Source: Celeribacter baekdonensis (GTDB taxonomy: Bacteria > Pseudomonadota > Alphaproteobacteria > Rhodobacterales > Rhodobacteraceae). From it: a stretch of 54,879 bases of DNA. Of the stretch, positions 9,352 through 17,971 are shown piece after piece. The first letter of the stretch is position 1, and the number at the start of each line of letters is the position of its first letter. The DNA is taken from the NCBI RefSeq assembly GCF_900102315.1, contig NZ_FNBL01000020.1, positions 1 through 54,879 of the forward strand, written 5' to 3'. A program made the position numbers and the translations under genes. The notes under the pieces were generated by a model, which worked only from the letters and a program-made list of their open reading frames with translations, did no database searches and was not told the origin of the DNA.

Positions 9352-10254
9352 TTACTTCGTGTTTTTATGGGTTTGTGCCGCCAAAACAAATTCACGCGTC
9401 GGACGGGACAGCGGCGAGCCTTTGCGCCAGACGGTTCCAACCTGCACAACGGGGAGGCTTCCCGATACATCGCGCGACACAATCCGGTCACCTTCAAGCG
9501 ACCAGCGACGATACACCATCTCCGGCAAAAGCGCGATTCCCGCACCCGTCGCCACCAAAGAGCGCACCGCCTCCACAGAGCGGGTGCGAAACGCGACACG
9601 CGGGCGGGCGCCAAAGGCCGAGAGCAATTTGCGCGTGGCCTCTTCGATCTCATCAATCCGCAGCATGATCATCGGCTCATCGGTCAGATCCTCGATCGAC
9701 ACCGAGGGCCGGGTGCTCAACTCATGCCCGTTGGGCAGCCAAAGCTGATAGGGGGATGTGTCGATGATTTCTGTCTGAAGCGCCATGCGGTCGCGCAGAT
9801 TGGTGGTCACCATTACCGCCACATCCAACTCTCCGCCGATCAATAGATGCTCAAGATAATCGCCGCTGTCCTCGACCGCGGTCACTTCGACCTTGGGATT
9901 GGCGCGGCGAAACCGGGCCAGAATATCGGACAACACATAGCCCGCGACCAAGGAGGTCACGCCAACATGCAAAGTGCCGGACAGGGTTTCGGCCTCTTGC
10001 GTCAGGGCAAGGCGGGCATCCGAGACACCGGCCAAAATACCGGTCGCATGGCGCAGGAATTGATGGCCTTTGTGGGTGATGTCGAGGCCGCGCGGATGGC
10101 GGTCAAACAGGGACACGCCAAGGTCGGTCTCCAGCTCGCGAATGGCCTCTGTCACCGCCGATTGCGAGATCGCCAGGGCCTGTGCCGCGCCGGACACGGT
10201 GCCGACCTCCGCCACGGCGATGAAATAGCGCAATTGCTTGAGTGTGAACGCCAT
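9352..10254 (-). CDS. LysR family transcriptional regulator
   Basis: A 300-residue regulator of normal LysR length. The first 60 residues (MAFTLKQLRYFIAVAEVGTV, then AAQALAISQSAVTEAIRELE) are the winged helix-turn-helix; the rest is the two-lobed effector-binding domain. GGAAGGGAAACAC precedes the ATG. It is immediately upstream of and co-directional with the polyamine-type transporter operon, and a T-N11-A palindrome sits between them, so regulation of amine uptake and oxidation is the simplest reading. The effector is unknown. Confidence 0.88.
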   Translation of the reverse strand: MAFTLKQLRYFIAVAEVGTVSGAAQALAISQSAVTEAIRELETDLGVSLFDRHPRGLDITHKGHQFLRHATGILAGVSDARLALTQEAETLSGTLHVGVTSLVAGYVLSDILARFRRANPKVEVTAVEDSGDYLEHLLIGGELDVAVMVTTNLRDRMALQTEIIDTSPYQLWLPNGHELSTRPSVSIEDLTDEPMIMLRIDEIEEATRKLLSAFGARPRVAFRTRSVEAVRSLVATGAGIALLPEMVYRRWSLEGDRIVSRDVSGSLPVVQVGTVWRKGSPLSRPTREFVLAAQTHKNTK

Positions 10255-10397
10255 GTGTTTCCCTTCCGCCGGTCCGTTGTGGGACAGAACGCGCCTGTCG
10301 CCGCCCGTGTCACAGGTAGGTTGCAGGCGGCTCGGCTTGTCAAGCGATGAGGTGGCGCTGGGATGTGACGCAGGGGGCGATAGGGGGGGGGCGCGGG

Positions 10398-11156
10398 TTA
10401 CTGCGGCACCACGACAAAGCCCTGACGTTCGAACGCGGCGCGGGCCGGGGCACCGTGCAGGTAATCCAAAAACGCCTGTGTCGCTTCATCGTCGTGCTCG
10501 GCAATCGCGGCGGCGGGATAGACAATCGGCGGGTGGGTTTCGGACGGAAACGTTGCCACAATGTGTACGTCATCTTCGGCCGCCGCATCCGTGGCGTAGA
10601 CGATCCCAAACGGCGTTTCTCCCAAGGCCACAAGCGAGAGCGCGGCGCGGACATTGTCGGTTTGGGCAACAGAGGGGGAAAGTTGATCCCATAGACCAAG
10701 CGTCTCAAGTGCTGCTTTGCCATAGATCCCCGCCGGAACCGCATCGACCAGCGCCATCGCCAGCCGATCCTCGCCAAGCGCCTCTGGCAGATCAGAAATC
10801 GCCACTAGGGTGGAGTCTTGGCCATGGGCGATGAGGACAATCGAATTGTTCAAAAGATCAAAGCGCGAGCCTTTGGAGAGAAGCCCGTCGTTTTCCAAAA
10901 CATCCATCCAGTCGGGATTGGCGGAGATGAACACATCCGCAGGCGCACCCTGTTGAATTTGCCGCGCAAGGGCGGAGGAACCGGCGAGCGAGACGATGAG
11001 GTCATGCCCGGTGTCGGTTTCAAACCCCTGTTCGATGTCGACCATCGCAGTGGTCATGCTGGCGGCGGCAAAGACGATCACCTCTTCGGCGTGGACGGCG
11101 AGCGGGGCGCAGGTGAGGAGGAGGAGGGCGGTGAGGCGGGCAAAGGGCAGGGACAC
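10398..11156 (-). CDS. modA: Molybdate ABC transporter periplasmic binding protein
   Basis: About 252 residues from a GTG at 11156, which has GGAG six bases upstream; a TTG two codons earlier is the alternative. The N-terminus is a signal peptide ending at AVHAEE. The mature part shows the ModA features: VFAAASMTTAMVDIEQGFE near the start, SLAGSSALARQIQQGAPADVFISA, and the C-terminal DYLHGAPARAAFERQGFVV. ModA binds molybdate or tungstate in the periplasm. No modB or modC follows; the next gene is the LysR regulator, so the partner permease and ATPase must be elsewhere or absent. A ModE-type gene lies just upstream. Confidence 0.9.
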   Translation of the reverse strand: MSLPFARLTALLLLTCAPLAVHAEEVIVFAAASMTTAMVDIEQGFETDTGHDLIVSLAGSSALARQIQQGAPADVFISANPDWMDVLENDGLLSKGSRFDLLNNSIVLIAHGQDSTLVAISDLPEALGEDRLAMALVDAVPAGIYGKAALETLGLWDQLSPSVAQTDNVRAALSLVALGETPFGIVYATDAAAEDDVHIVATFPSETHPPIVYPAAAIAEHDDEATQAFLDYLHGAPARAAFERQGFVVVPQ

Positions 11157-11171
11157 AAGCAACTCCGTTCA

Positions 11172-11191
11172 ATATGTTTGTGGAAACATAT
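11172..11191. promoter_or_regulatory. Perfect palindrome upstream of modA, candidate Mo-box
   Basis: ATATGTTT and AAACATAT are exact inverted repeats around GTGG. The site is 15-34 bases upstream of the modA GTG, between modA and the ModE-type gene. Its AT-rich dyad resembles ModE-binding boxes in general form, though it is not the exact published consensus. Confidence 0.5.
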
Positions 11192-11218
11192 CGCAGCCCA
11201 TCACTGATCTGGCAAGCG

Positions 11219-11563
11219 CTATTTCCCTTCGGACATATCGCCAAACAGCGCCGCAATCGCTTCGATCTGCTCAGACCCCGCCGCAAGTGCGCGCTGCTCA
11301 AGCGCACGATACTGGGCCAAAACCGCCTCTCCCGTCTCCGACAGATGCGCCCCACCGCCCTGTGCCCCACCCCGCGACGAAATCACCAGCGGCGCCCCAA
11401 AGGCCGCATTCATGTCTTCGACCAGCGACCAAGCCCGTTTGTAGCTCATCGACATGGCGCGCCCGGCGGCGGAAATCGACCCGGTGTCACGAATGCCCGC
11501 AAGCAAATCGGCCTTGCCGGGGCCAAGCATCAACCTGTCCCCGAAATGCAACCGCAGGCGCAT
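11219..11563 (-). CDS. ModE-type molybdate-responsive regulator, DNA-binding domain only
   Basis: About 114 residues from an ATG at 11563 with AGAGG six bases upstream; a longer frame starts at 11599 without a ribosome site. Residues such as LLAGIRDTGSISAAGRAMSM, then YKRAWSLVEDMN, form the LysR-like winged helix-turn-helix of ModE. The C-terminal molybdate-binding Mop repeats of full ModE are missing, a common short form. It is co-directional with modA, 62 bases upstream of the modA GTG, with a palindrome in the gap. It probably controls modA; how the short form senses molybdate is not visible. Confidence 0.8.
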   Translation of the reverse strand: MRLRLHFGDRLMLGPGKADLLAGIRDTGSISAAGRAMSMSYKRAWSLVEDMNAAFGAPLVISSRGGAQGGGAHLSETGEAVLAQYRALEQRALAAGSEQIEAIAALFGDMSEGK

Positions 11564-11749
11564 CCTGACCTCTGTGATATGGTTTTGCTTTGAATTCATA
11601 ACGTGACTGTGCCGTGTCTGCGGGGCAATCGCAACGCCAACCTACCCGGCGCTCACACCAAAAATCATCCCAACCCCTGCCGTGGCCACCATGGCCAAAT
11701 CGGCTTGGTTCGTATCGGTTTGCGACCACACGGACACATAGTCCCCCGC

Positions 11750-13603
11750 CTACGCGGCGGCACTGAGGCCCTTGGGCGTGATGCGCAAGGCCCGCAGCGC
11801 ATTCAAGATGACGGCGACGTCAATCACCTCTTGCAACAGCGCGCCTTGCACTGGCGTGAGGTATCCAAAGGCCGCCGCGATCATGCCCAAGACCGACAAG
11901 CCGATCCCGGCAATCACGCTTTCAACGGCAATGCGGCGGGCGGCGCGGGCAATCTCGATCCCCGGTCCAAGCCGGTCGATCCGATCCACCAGCAAGACCA
12001 CATCGGCGGCCTCCGCCGAGGCGGCGGCCCCCCGCGCGCCCATGGCAACACCGACATCGGCGGCGGCCAGAGCAGGCGCATCATTCACACCATCGCCGAC
12101 CATCATCACCGGGCCATTTTTGCGCTCGGTCAGAACCAAAAGCACCTTTTGATCCGGCGACAATCCGGCCCGAAGCGCATCAAGACCAAGCCCCTCGGTC
12201 ACCCGTTCGGCCACGTCTGCACGGTCTCCGGTGGCCAACACGATCCGCACAATCCCTTGGGCGCGTAGCCCGGTCAGCATGGCCTTTGTGCCCTCGCGCA
12301 GCGGATCGGCCATGACGAGATGCCCGGCCATTTGCCCATCTATCGCCAAAGCCACAAGCACCGACCCCGCAGACCGCATGGGGTGTGGCGCAGGCCCTGT
12401 CACATGCTGGGCGATCAAATCCGTGCCACCCACGACGACGGCATGACCTTCGACCCTGCCGCTGACGCCTTCGCCGGGTGTTTCAACCACATTGGTGGGC
12501 AGGGGCAGGGACATCCCCTTGGCTTTCGCGGCGGCGACAACCGCCTGTGCGACCGGGTGTTTTGACGCCTGATCAAGTGCTGCGGCGAAGCGCAGGATGT
12601 CGGTGTCGCTGTGCGTGTTTTGACTGTCGATGCGGATGATTTGTGGCCGCCCATCGGTGAGTGTGCCGGTTTTGTCCAGGATCAGCGTGCGACTGCGCGC
12701 CATGGTTTCAAGCGGACCTGCGCCTTTGATCAACACGCCAAAATGCGCCGCACGCGACAGGCCTGCGGTCAGGGCAACGGGCACGGCAAGGATCAGCGGG
12801 CAAGGGGTTGCCACGACCAAAACCGCCACCGCGCGGATCGGATCGCCGGTCAGTCCCCAAGCGGCGCCGGCAATCATCACGGTGACGATCAAAAACCCCA
12901 AAGACCAACGATCCGCCAGCCGCGCCATCGGCGCTTTTGACCGCTGGGCCTCTTCGACCAGGCGGACAATCCCGGCATAGGTGCTGTTTTTGGCGGGCTG
13001 GGTTGCGGTCAGATCAAACGGCGCGCCCGCATTGGTCGAACCGCTCATCGCCTCCGCGCCTTGCGCCAAACGCACCGGAAGCGACTCGCCGGTGAGCGCA
13101 GAGGTATCGACAAAGGCGGTCTCGGAGGCAATCACGCCATCGACGGGCACCACATCGCCTTGACGGATCAGCAAAAGATCACCGGGGAGGATGTCGTCCA
13201 GCGGCACGTCTTCCAGCCCACCATTTTGGTGTCGGGTGGCTGTGCGCGGCACGCGGGACAACAGGTCATGCATCTCACGGCGGGCGCGGCCCTCGGCCAT
13301 GCTTTCAAGAAAGGTGCCACCGGAATACATCACGGCAACAACCGCCGCCGCCATGGTTTCGCCAAAGCCAAGCGCCGCCGACATCGACAGCGCGGCGACA
13401 ATATCAAGCCCGACCTCCCCGGCGCGCAGACTGCGCAGAATTTCGATCAAAAGCGCGATCAATACCGGAAGAACGCCGAAGGCCCAGACGAGGGCCGCGA
13501 GGTCTTTGAGACCCGCGAAAAACAGGCCAAGCCCGATCACAAGCCCGGCAATCGCCAGCCCCAAAAGTCCGGTTTTCATCCGCTCAATCCGCGCAAAGTC
13601 CAT
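11750..13603 (-). CDS. Heavy-metal-translocating P-type ATPase with TPC motif
   Basis: A 617-residue P1B-type ATPase. Two or more N-terminal hydrophobic segments are followed by the actuator motif TGES (in DTSALTGESLPV), the membrane metal-site motif VVATPCPLILAVPVALTAG, the phosphorylation loop DKTGTLTDG and the hinge GDGVNDAPALAAADVG. There is no N-terminal heavy-metal-associated domain. TPC rather than CPC or SPC places it near the P1B-5 group, for which Ni/Fe export has been reported in Sulfitobacter; Mn or Zn cannot be excluded. Its ATG overlaps the apbE stop by one base, making it the last gene of the flavin redox operon. That context suggests iron or another redox metal. Confidence 0.85.
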   Translation of the reverse strand: MDFARIERMKTGLLGLAIAGLVIGLGLFFAGLKDLAALVWAFGVLPVLIALLIEILRSLRAGEVGLDIVAALSMSAALGFGETMAAAVVAVMYSGGTFLESMAEGRARREMHDLLSRVPRTATRHQNGGLEDVPLDDILPGDLLLIRQGDVVPVDGVIASETAFVDTSALTGESLPVRLAQGAEAMSGSTNAGAPFDLTATQPAKNSTYAGIVRLVEEAQRSKAPMARLADRWSLGFLIVTVMIAGAAWGLTGDPIRAVAVLVVATPCPLILAVPVALTAGLSRAAHFGVLIKGAGPLETMARSRTLILDKTGTLTDGRPQIIRIDSQNTHSDTDILRFAAALDQASKHPVAQAVVAAAKAKGMSLPLPTNVVETPGEGVSGRVEGHAVVVGGTDLIAQHVTGPAPHPMRSAGSVLVALAIDGQMAGHLVMADPLREGTKAMLTGLRAQGIVRIVLATGDRADVAERVTEGLGLDALRAGLSPDQKVLLVLTERKNGPVMMVGDGVNDAPALAAADVGVAMGARGAAASAEAADVVLLVDRIDRLGPGIEIARAARRIAVESVIAGIGLSVLGMIAAAFGYLTPVQGALLQEVIDVAVILNALRALRITPKGLSAAA

Positions 13604-14604
13604 TATATGGCTCTCCCTGGGGCATTTGCCGCCGCGTCCTCATCGGCAAACACGCGGCCGACGCCAAGGCTGCGATATTCCGTTTGGCTCACGCGGAGCA
13701 AGAACAAGGCCTCCAAGCCTTGCGCACGGGCAAGGGCCGCGCCCTGTTCCGCGCCGAGCACCATCAATGCGGTGGCCCAAGCGTCGGCTTCGGCACAGGT
13801 TTTGGCCACAACGGTGACGGAGGCGGGTGAGCTCATCAGGGGCGCACCCCGGCGCGGGTCCATGGTGTGCGACAGGTGGCGGCCTTGGACCTCGACCCAA
13901 TGGCGGTAATCGCCAGAGGTGGCCACAGCCGCGTCTTGCAGGGTCAGCACGGAATGGGCGCTGCGGCTTTCCGGGTCGGGGGCCTCGACCGCGATGGACC
14001 ATGGCGCCCCATCGGGACGCAGGCCCATCGCGCGCATTTCGCCGTCAATGCCAACAAGCGCATTCATGATGCCAAAATCGCGCAGGGTCTCGGCCAATCG
14101 GTCCACGCCATAGCCTTTGGCAATGCCGTTGAGGTCCAATGCGATGGGCGCGGTTTTGCGCAGGCGTCCTGCCGCAACGTCCAGGTCAAGCGCATCAGAG
14201 GCGGGCACACGTTTGGTGTTCATCGCGGCTTTGATGCGGTCAGGCGCGGCCTCAGCGGGGCCAAAGCCCCAGGCCGTCACCGCATCACCCATGCCAATGT
14301 CGAACGCCCCCTTTGAGGCGCGCCCGATCTCTAGCCCAAGGGTGATCACGGTCATCAGCGAGGCGGGCACATCGCACCAGTCGCCCAGAGGCGCTGCGTT
14401 GAGGCGCATCAAATCGCTGTTGGCGGACCATGTCGACATTTGTGTGTCGACTTCGGTGACGGCTGACTGAAGCGCGGCTTGGATCACGGCTTGGATCACG
14501 GACGGGTCCACGTCCGGGGCCGTGTGAAATTGGGCCGACCAGCGCGTGCCCATGGTCGGGCCGTTGAGCGCGTGGCGGGTGAGATCAGTAGACATCTTCG
14601 ACAT
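13603..14604 (-). CDS. apbE: FAD:protein FMN transferase (ApbE)
   Basis: About 333 residues from an ATG at 14604 with AAGGG five bases upstream; the start lies inside the end of the preceding gene. ApbE attaches FMN covalently to a Thr or Ser of periplasmic target proteins, using FAD and Mg. Seen: GPTMGTRWSAQF at the N-terminus, SKGAFDIGMGDAVTAWGFGP, the IALDLNGIAKGYGVD motif (about 165-180) and the MDPRRGAPL segment near the Mg/FAD site. No lipobox or clear signal peptide is visible at this start, so export is uncertain. The neighbouring DUF2271 protein carries an ITGAS flavinylation-like motif and is the obvious target. Confidence 0.88.
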   Translation of the reverse strand: MSKMSTDLTRHALNGPTMGTRWSAQFHTAPDVDPSVIQAVIQAALQSAVTEVDTQMSTWSANSDLMRLNAAPLGDWCDVPASLMTVITLGLEIGRASKGAFDIGMGDAVTAWGFGPAEAAPDRIKAAMNTKRVPASDALDLDVAAGRLRKTAPIALDLNGIAKGYGVDRLAETLRDFGIMNALVGIDGEMRAMGLRPDGAPWSIAVEAPDPESRSAHSVLTLQDAAVATSGDYRHWVEVQGRHLSHTMDPRRGAPLMSSPASVTVVAKTCAEADAWATALMVLGAEQGAALARAQGLEALFLLRVSQTEYRSLGVGRVFADEDAAANAPGRAI

Positions 14605-16792
14605 AGCGCCCTTCTGACTTGAGCATGAGCGGGGTAAGCCCGGCAGGAGATAGTATATCCGCCAAGACCTCGGACACGCCTTGCGCCATGTCACGTCCGC
14701 CACAGACCATCACACGGGCACCGTCGCGGATCAATCGGATCACTTCGCTTCGTTCAGTGCGCAGAACATCTTGGACATATTGCGGATGTGCAGTGCGCGA
14801 CACGGCGGTGGTGAGATGCGTCATCTGCCCGGCGTTTTGCCACCCCGGCATATCCGAACCATAAAGAAAATCGCTATCCGGGTGGCGCATCCCGAAGAAC
14901 AGATGCACCGGGCGCTTGTGCGTGTTGCCCCGGATGATCCCGGCCAGCGGGCCGATGCCCGTGCCCGCACCAATCAAGATCAGCGGCGTGCTGTCTTTGT
15001 CCGGGTGAAACACCGTGTTGCGGCGCAAGAATCCGGTGACAGTCTCGCCCAGTTGCAGGTCGATGAGTTGGCCGGAGCACAGCCCGCCGGCATGTTTTTT
15101 GACCACGATTTCGATGAATCCGTCACGGTTCCCAGAGGCCAGCGAGTACAGCCGGGGCACGGCGGAGCCTTTGGGCAGGATGCCGATCAAATCGCCCGCT
15201 TGGAACCGCCCAAATCCGCGCCGCATCAGCCGGTGCATCAGCGAAGCCTTGGGCAAGGCAAAGCGTAGGATCGCAGTCGGGGCCTGGACCTCGGCGCCAT
15301 AATCGCGGCGGCTGATCAAGATCAGGCTTTGTGTCGTGGGTTGGACCGGATGGTGGGCCAGTTCAAGCGGGAGTCCCATCGTTGTGCCAAGCGCGTGACC
15401 CCAACGCGCGAATTCTTGTGCCGATTGCCGGTCCACGGTGTGAAAGGCCAAAAGCTCGGGCCAGCCTTTGGCCCGCGCTGCCTCCGAGACCGCTTGCGCA
15501 TAGGCGCAATAGGCCGGAAAGCTGCGATCGCCCAGGCCAAGCACGGCCAGCGGGACGTTTGGCAAGACCTCAGCGGTGGCGAGCTGATCAAGGAAACCCT
15601 TGGCGGAACTCGGTGCATCGCCATCGCCATAGGTTGCGGCCAAAATGAGGATGCGTTTGGCTTTGCTATAGCGGCTTGGATCAAAGGCGGAGAGGGCGGT
15701 GGCATGGACGGTTTGCCCGGCCTCGGTCAGGGCTTTGTGGAGCGTCGCGGCAAAGCCCCATGTGCTGCCGCCTTCGCTGCCAATGAGGAGGATCGTTTCG
15801 GCGCGACTGGCCGGGGCATTGTGGCGCAAACGCGGTCGACCACGACGCCCAGCCAGCCAGACCAAAACTCCGGTGATCGCCATCGCCGGAATGGCCAGCG
15901 CCATCAGCCCAAGCACCAGCCCCAACAGCGCGGCACCTTGACCGGTGTGCAGCATATAGATGGTCTCAGACAGGATTTGCATGGGGCTCAGATCGGCCCA
16001 GACCAGCATCTTGCCGGTGCCTTGGTCGATAAATCCCATGCCCTGATCGGTCGTCAGGGTGAACACGTCACTGGCATCATCGGGGTAGGGAAAGCTCAAT
16101 TCGCGCAAATCAGACACCGGGGTGCTTGCAAGCCGCTCCATCGCGGCAAAGGCCGCACCCGTTTCGCCGCTGGTTTCAGTGGGGAAGGCGGGGATCACCT
16201 CGCCATCCGGCAAAAGATCAAAGGTCGAAGCGGTCATCCACAGCGCGGTCACGGACGACAGCGCAAGGCCCAGCACCGCGACGCGGGCCAATTCAACGTG
16301 AATGCGTCCCGCAAGGGGCCCGCGCAGAGGCGCAAACCACCGCCGCCAGCCACCCATGCGCCGCACCACCAAAAGCGTGCCAGAGATCGCAAGCACAAGC
16401 ATCGCCAAAGCCCCAACTGCCATGGCAATGCGCCCGCCATCGCCCAAAAACAGCGAGCGGTGCAAATTGGTCAACCAGCGCAGCACCGGGTTTGGATCGG
16501 CGGAGGCGACCGCTTGGCCGGTGAGCGGATCAATGATGTCCGCGCCGGGGGTGCCGTCTTTGAACCAATAGGCGGTGATCCGCCCCGAAGGCGCGCGTTT
16601 GATTTGCTCGACACCGGGGAGGGCGCTTTGGATGCGCGTGGCAAGATCCGCCACGCTTTGATCGCTTACGGTTTGCGGCGCGGACAGATATTCAAGGCTT
16701 GGAAAGATCGACAAAGCCGCGCCACTGAGCGCCAGAAGGGTGACAAGAGCCAGAGCCAAAAGACCCGGCCAACGGTGGAGTTTGCGGATCAT
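14585..16792 (-). CDS. PepSY-membrane / flavodoxin / NADPH-flavin reductase fusion (transmembrane electron carrier)
   Basis: A 735-residue fusion. Residues 1-320 are a PepSY-associated membrane domain: MIRKLHRWPGLLALALVTLL at the start, membrane segments near 130-150, 165-185 and 290-310, with conserved histidines that could bind haem. Residues 335-475 are a flavodoxin-like FMN domain (ATYGDGDAPSSA, LGLGDRSFPAYC). Residues 490-735 are an FAD/NADPH reductase like sulfite reductase flavoprotein: RLYSLASG, GLCSGQL, IGAGTGIGPLAG, CGGRDMA and the C-terminal YVEDVY. Electrons from cytoplasmic NADPH would cross the membrane to a periplasmic acceptor. It lies between the DUF2271 gene and apbE. Confidence 0.85.
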   Translation of the reverse strand: MIRKLHRWPGLLALALVTLLALSGAALSIFPSLEYLSAPQTVSDQSVADLATRIQSALPGVEQIKRAPSGRITAYWFKDGTPGADIIDPLTGQAVASADPNPVLRWLTNLHRSLFLGDGGRIAMAVGALAMLVLAISGTLLVVRRMGGWRRWFAPLRGPLAGRIHVELARVAVLGLALSSVTALWMTASTFDLLPDGEVIPAFPTETSGETGAAFAAMERLASTPVSDLRELSFPYPDDASDVFTLTTDQGMGFIDQGTGKMLVWADLSPMQILSETIYMLHTGQGAALLGLVLGLMALAIPAMAITGVLVWLAGRRGRPRLRHNAPASRAETILLIGSEGGSTWGFAATLHKALTEAGQTVHATALSAFDPSRYSKAKRILILAATYGDGDAPSSAKGFLDQLATAEVLPNVPLAVLGLGDRSFPAYCAYAQAVSEAARAKGWPELLAFHTVDRQSAQEFARWGHALGTTMGLPLELAHHPVQPTTQSLILISRRDYGAEVQAPTAILRFALPKASLMHRLMRRGFGRFQAGDLIGILPKGSAVPRLYSLASGNRDGFIEIVVKKHAGGLCSGQLIDLQLGETVTGFLRRNTVFHPDKDSTPLILIGAGTGIGPLAGIIRGNTHKRPVHLFFGMRHPDSDFLYGSDMPGWQNAGQMTHLTTAVSRTAHPQYVQDVLRTERSEVIRLIRDGARVMVCGGRDMAQGVSEVLADILSPAGLTPLMLKSEGRYVEDVY

Positions 16793-16805
16793 GGCTCTGT
16801 CCCTT

Positions 16806-17276
16806 TTACATGTCGTAGGTGAAATTGGCGATGTAGCCGCGACCCTTCACGGCGGTTCCGGCCCCGTCAGAGGTCAAGGGCACAGAAATTTCGTTCGGGC
16901 TGTCGCGGCGATCTTCGACGGCGGCGTCGATATGAAGCGTATAGCCAGCATCAAACAGCGCATCCGCCAGATCCAGAGAGATTTTCAGTGACCGCCCAGC
17001 GCCCACACTTGCGCCGGTGATGCCATTGATCTGCGCCGTGTCGCCGCCGGTGAACCGATACCAATCGGTCAGGTGTTTGTAATATTTCGACTTTCGACCC
17101 GCCATCCACAGGCTGCCGGCATAGGCACCTTGGGGGTCGGTGACATACACCGCCAGATAGGCCCCATCACCGCCATAGTTTTTGAGCTGTGTTGTGAGGG
17201 TCACGGGGCGCGCCATGGCGAGGCCGGGCAGGGTCAGCGCCGTGGTGAGCGCCAGAGTTGCGAGAACAGATTTCAT
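16806..17276 (-). CDS. DUF2271 periplasmic protein with flavinylation-like motif
   Basis: About 156 residues from the ATG at 17276, where MKSVLATLALTTALTLPGLA followed by MA is a signal peptide; the longer frame to 17345 is rejected. The mature protein has the DUF2271 pattern (LTTQLKNYGGDGAYLAVYVT, WYRFTGG) and the stretch AQINGITGASVGAG. The ITGAS core resembles the Ser/Thr-Gly-Ala-Ser/Thr motif that ApbE modifies with FMN, and DUF2271 proteins are known neighbours of ApbE and PepSY reductases. It probably takes electrons from the membrane reductase encoded 13 bases downstream. The covalent flavin is inferred, not seen. Confidence 0.8.
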   Translation of the reverse strand: MKSVLATLALTTALTLPGLAMARPVTLTTQLKNYGGDGAYLAVYVTDPQGAYAGSLWMAGRKSKYYKHLTDWYRFTGGDTAQINGITGASVGAGRSLKISLDLADALFDAGYTLHIDAAVEDRRDSPNEISVPLTSDGAGTAVKGRGYIANFTYDM

Positions 17277-17345
17277 CTTGGGTATTCCTTTTTTGTCACA
17301 GTTTATACGCGCTGCAGCGGTCGTCCCGGCGCAGCGCGGTGTCAT

Positions 17346-17771
17346 TTAATTCACCTGAACTTGGGGTGGGGTGCCGGTGCCAAAGAGCCCGTTTTGCGGT
17401 GGGGCAACGGTGCCTGCGGGGGCAGGCGTGTCGATGGACCCGCTGCAGTCATCATCGTCGTCATCATCGTCGTCGTCGTATTTGTTTTTACGGCGGTCCT
17501 CCTCGTCCTCGTCCTCGTCCTCGTCATCATCCTCGCACTCGTCATCATCATCATCGTCGTCGTCATCCCCAAGCCAACGCAACCAACCGCGCCCCTCATC
17601 GTCGTCATCACTGACAAACATGAGAGAGGGTGTGTTTGAGGTGTCTGCACCTGCGGACACGGCGTCGAGCGGTATGCCATAAAGCGGAGCAGAGGGGCCG
17701 CTCCATGCGGGCAAGCCGAATGTGGCGGACAGGGCGGTTGAGGCGGCAAGAAGGGTTAAGGTCTTTTTCAT
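17346..17771 (-). CDS. Exported Asp-rich acidic protein of unknown function
   Basis: About 141 residues from the ATG at 17771, with signal peptide MKKTLTLLAASTALSATFG before LPAWSG. The middle of the mature protein is dominated by aspartate and glutamate: a run of four D, then nine D followed by ECE, a D/E block with basic RRKNK, then ten D followed by C. Two cysteines bracket the acidic block. The tail is proline-rich (TPAPAGTVAPPQ). I know no named family. High acidity suggests Ca, Fe or other cation binding. It is the first gene of the redox operon and has the 11-bp-phased sites in front. The repeats are prone to slippage, so length may vary between strains. Confidence 0.7.
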   Translation of the reverse strand: MKKTLTLLAASTALSATFGLPAWSGPSAPLYGIPLDAVSAGADTSNTPSLMFVSDDDDEGRGWLRWLGDDDDDDDDDECEDDDEDEDEDEEDRRKNKYDDDDDDDDDDCSGSIDTPAPAGTVAPPQNGLFGTGTPPQVQVN

Positions 17772-17814
17772 GATACAGGTCCTTGGTTGTTTTGTGACAC
17801 TCTGAGGTGCCAAG

Positions 17815-17863
17815 CTGAGCGTCTCCTGACGCGGAAAAGATTTTTGCTTCAGCTTGCTGTCAG
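17815..17863. promoter_or_regulatory. Paired 11-bp direct repeats, candidate OmpR-type operator before the redox operon
   Basis: CTGAGCG at 17815 and CTGACGC at 17826 are 11 bp apart; GCTTCAG at 17846 and CTGTCAG at 17857 form a second 11-bp pair in the opposite orientation. The same half-site and spacing recur at 18346-18394 between the PepSY gene and the response regulator. Confidence 0.6.
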
Positions 17864-17880
17864 GTGCCAAAATCAGATCC

Positions 17881-17910
17881 AAAAAAGGCCCCGCCGGTCA
17901 GGACGGGGCC
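17881..17910 (-). terminator. Rho-independent terminator of the PepSY gene
   Basis: Read on the minus strand, GGCCCCG and CGGGGCC form a 7-bp stem followed by TTTTTT. It lies 62 bases after the PepSY-domain gene stop and just upstream of the acidic-protein operon promoter region. Confidence 0.75.
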
Positions 17911-17971
17911 AAGGGGGCCGAGGGGACACACGGCATGGGATACAAGGCGTGGGAAAACAGGGCGCTGGCCT

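Noticed and set aside
12231-13909. Several plus-strand frames opposite the P-type ATPase
   Set aside because: They are antisense shadows; translations are rich in Arg, His and Pro with no domain pattern.
17371-17682. Serine-run frame opposite the Asp-rich gene
   Set aside because: The serine runs are the reverse reading of the aspartate codon repeats; the minus-strand frame has a signal peptide and an operator, this one has neither.
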